Source of the DNA: Fibrobacter succinogenes
Lineage (GTDB): Bacteria > Fibrobacterota > Fibrobacteria > Fibrobacterales > Fibrobacteraceae
Direction of reading: 5' to 3'
Assembly (NCBI GenBank): GCA_902768715.1
Contig: CACXMH010000006.1
Location: forward strand, 62,001-126,000
Length of the DNA stretch: 64,000 nucleotides
Position 1 is the stretch's first letter. The number at the start of each line of letters is the position of its first letter. Below the pieces are notes generated by a model. That model ran no database searches and had not been told where the DNA came from. It saw nothing but the letters and a program-made list of their open reading frames with translations. Positions 62,303 through 64,000 of this stretch are shown here, piece after piece. Position numbers and translations under genes: made by a program.

Positions 62303-64000
62303 ATGGCTACAAAAAAAACAGAAGAAAAAGACTTATTTGAGTTGGTTCAAAATTTACTGAAGAACTGGTATATCGTTTTGCCGTGTGTCCTGTTTGCTGC
62401 TGCAATCGGTGTTTTTGTGGCAATGTGGATTAGGCCTGTTTACCAGGTGGATGCCTTACTTCAGATAGAAACGAAAAATGGCAAGGGCCCATCCATGATG
62501 GGAGATATGGCTGCTCTTTTTGCGACAACCAGCCCCGCTGAAACGGAGATTGAACTTATAAAAAGCCGTAGGGTACTTGGTAGTACTGTAGAAGTCAAAC
62601 GTTTGCAGTATTATGCGATCCCTAAGGGGAAATGGGATCGTTTGTTCCATCGTGAAGGTCGTATGGAGCTGATGAATTTTGAGGTTCCTTGGGATTTGGT
62701 CACCTTAGAGGATCGTGAAAAACCTTGGACGGCAAGGGCTTTGGACTCTTTGAATTTTGCTTTGTATGATCATAATAAACAGCGTGTTTTGGTAGGAGCG
62801 GTTGGTCAAACATACCATTTCCCTTATGCCGGAGACACCGCTGTTTTTGGCATCTATCGTATGGATGCTCGGAAGGGGCAGGCTTTCTCTGTTGGGAAGC
62901 GAACCTATCTTGATGCCGTGGAGATGTTCCGCAAAGCCTTTGATGTGAAAGAGAAGGGAAAACGTACAGGCATTCTCGAATTCTCTTATCAAGATGTGTA
63001 TCCTGATAGGGCCGCTGAAATTCTGAATGAGGTGGCGACCTCATATTTGCGTCAGAATGTGGAAGAACGAAATGCCGAAGCGCAGCAGACTCTCGATTTT
63101 TTAGAAAAACAGCTACCGGACCTCAAGGCTAGGTTGGATTCGGCACTAATGAACCTGAATGCATATCAGAATAGGGTGGGTTCTGTTGATGTGGCCGCGG
63201 AAACTCAGATAGTGCTTCAAAAAAGAACACAACTAGAACAGAAAATTCTAGAAATTCAGCAGAAAAAGCAGGAAGCTATCCGTTTGTTCCATGCGGAACA
63301 TCCGACGGTAAAAACCCTTGAAGATCAGGAGCGCACTCTGCGTCGTGAATTGGCTTCTACGACTAGGGATGTAAAGGATTTACCCGAAACCCAGCAGGAA
63401 GTTTTAAAACTTACTAGTGAAGTGGAGCTTAACAAGGTTCTTTACACCAACATGCTGAATAGCGTGCAACAGTTGCGGTTGGTGTCCGCTGGTGAGGTGG
63501 GATCTGTACGTATTGTTGATTTCGCCGAACAAACGACTAAGCCTGTAAAACCCAAGAAAAAGCTGATTCTTCTGGTTTTCTTGTTTCTCGGTTTTTTACT
63601 TGGCGCCGCTCTTGTTTCGCTTAAGGATAAATTCAGCGGCGGCGTAAAGAGCGCCACCTTCATCGAAAAGGAAACGGGCTTTACCGTTTATGCCAAGGTG
63701 CCCAAGGGCAACCCGAAGGGAACCAAGGGCACTAGACCGCTGGCTGTGGTTGAACCCGACGATGTGGCGGTGGAGTCACTGCGTGCCCTCCGTTCTTCTT
63801 TGGAATTTTCCATGATGGAATCGGACCAGCCGATTATCGGTGTTTCGGGACTTATTCCTGGTGTGGGAAAGAGTTTTATCTCCGTGAACCTTGCTGCCTT
63901 GTACGCAGGTCTTGGCAAGAAGGTACTGCTGATAGATGCTGACCTGCGCAAGGGGCGTCTGCACAAGGAGTTTGGTATCAAACGCGGTAGTGGCTTGTCT
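62303..64000 (+). CDS. Wzc-type polysaccharide copolymerase/tyrosine autokinase (runs off the window)
   Basis: 566 codons visible, end beyond the window. N-terminal membrane helix (about 24-41, VLPCVLFAAAIGVFVAMWI), Wzz domain with IETKNGKG, long coiled coil (about 250-370), second membrane helix (about 418-437) and a BY-kinase domain with Walker A IPGVGKSFISVNLAALYAGL (about 516-535) and Walker A' VLLIDADLRKGRLH. This is the fused Wzc/GumC-CapB form controlling chain length and export of Wzy-dependent polymers. It is divergent from the CotH pair and close to the operon, consistent with serving it. The tyrosine-rich tail is not included. Confidence 0.93.
   Translation, partial: MATKKTEEKDLFELVQNLLKNWYIVLPCVLFAAAIGVFVAMWIRPVYQVDALLQIETKNGKGPSMMGDMAALFATTSPAETEIELIKSRRVLGSTVEVKRLQYYAIPKGKWDRLFHREGRMELMNFEVPWDLVTLEDREKPWTARALDSLNFALYDHNKQRVLVGAVGQTYHFPYAGDTAVFGIYRMDARKGQAFSVGKRTYLDAVEMFRKAFDVKEKGKRTGILEFSYQDVYPDRAAEILNEVATSYLRQNVEERNAEAQQTLDFLEKQLPDLKARLDSALMNLNAYQNRVGSVDVAAETQIVLQKRTQLEQKILEIQQKKQEAIRLFHAEHPTVKTLEDQERTLRRELASTTRDVKDLPETQQEVLKLTSEVELNKVLYTNMLNSVQQLRLVSAGEVGSVRIVDFAEQTTKPVKPKKKLILLVFLFLGFLLGAALVSLKDKFSGGVKSATFIEKETGFTVYAKVPKGNPKGTKGTRPLAVVEPDDVAVESLRALRSSLEFSMMESDQPIIGVSGLIPGVGKSFISVNLAALYAGLGKKVLLIDADLRKGRLHKEFGIKRGSGLS

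Overview
The window looks like a chromosomal segment of a Fibrobacter-type bacterium (phylum Fibrobacterota). Evidence: a TIGR02145-type 'Fibrobacter succinogenes major paralogous' lipoprotein, a TIGR02147-type regulator, lipoproteins with Ser-rich and collagen-like NGT/GEQG repeats, several CotH-kinase lipoproteins, and a Gram-negative envelope gene set (TonB-dependent receptor, TonB/ExbB/ExbD, MlaD, Wzx/Wzy/Wzc). No rRNA, tRNA, CRISPR array, insertion sequence or phage module was recognised.

Layout. 1-2.1 kb: end of a TonB-dependent receptor and a DUF4249-like lipoprotein. 2.1-5.1 kb: small secreted protein, SIMPL-domain protein, Nudix hydrolase, lipid-anchored S66 LD-carboxypeptidase. 5.3-10.7 kb: a complete TonB2/TtpC-type energy-transduction operon (DUF3450-like, TtpC, ExbB, ExbD, TonB, TPR). 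10.9-12.5 kb: collagen-like lipoprotein broken by a 4-base insertion. 12.5-18.4 kb: AspT/YidE-type transporter, TIGR02145 lipoprotein, LysR regulator, acyltransferase, PD-(D/E)XK Rpn/transposase-like nuclease. 18.7-22.2 kb: two BatA-like von Willebrand proteins flanking a degenerate GGDEF membrane protein. 22.2-31.4 kb: a candidate structured RNA, an M16-like lipoprotein without the zinc motif, a secreted unknown, TrmH, MlaD, HPr, enzyme I and a lytic transglycosylase. 31.5-36.4 kb: two lipoproteins sharing a C-terminal module, a TIGR02147 regulator and an EamA-like transporter. 36.4-39.2 kb: a large CotH/lamin-tail lipoprotein.

39.3-59.7 kb is one long, tightly packed plus-strand surface-polysaccharide operon of 18 genes: UDP-glucose dehydrogenase (strikingly eukaryote-like), UDP-galactopyranose mutase, epimerase, DUF4422 protein, a cytidylyltransferase-aminotransferase fusion, an ornithine-cyclodeaminase-like enzyme, LicD, acyltransferase, Wzx flippase, pyruvyltransferase-like protein, Wzy polymerase, glycosyltransferases, two CDP-glycerol glycerophosphotransferase-like proteins, an exported glycerophosphodiesterase, an IspD/TarI cytidylyltransferase and a second SDR. 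Together they suggest a Wzx/Wzy-assembled polymer containing glucuronate and galactofuranose, decorated with polyol-phosphate and an amino-alcohol-phosphate type group. The stretch from about 45.3 to 55.7 kb is visibly AT-richer than its surroundings. Two tandem CotH lipoproteins run against the operon (59.7-62.2 kb), and a Wzc-type tyrosine autokinase begins at 62.3 kb and leaves the window.

Beyond genes, three kinds of non-coding signal recur: TAGG/TTAGG-type degenerate tandem repeats followed by GTCATCCT...AGGATC hairpins, an AT-rich -10 element (TATATTG or close variants) that at four genes lies only 7-10 bases before the start codon (apparently leaderless mRNAs), and a three-way-junction RNA candidate near 22.2 kb.
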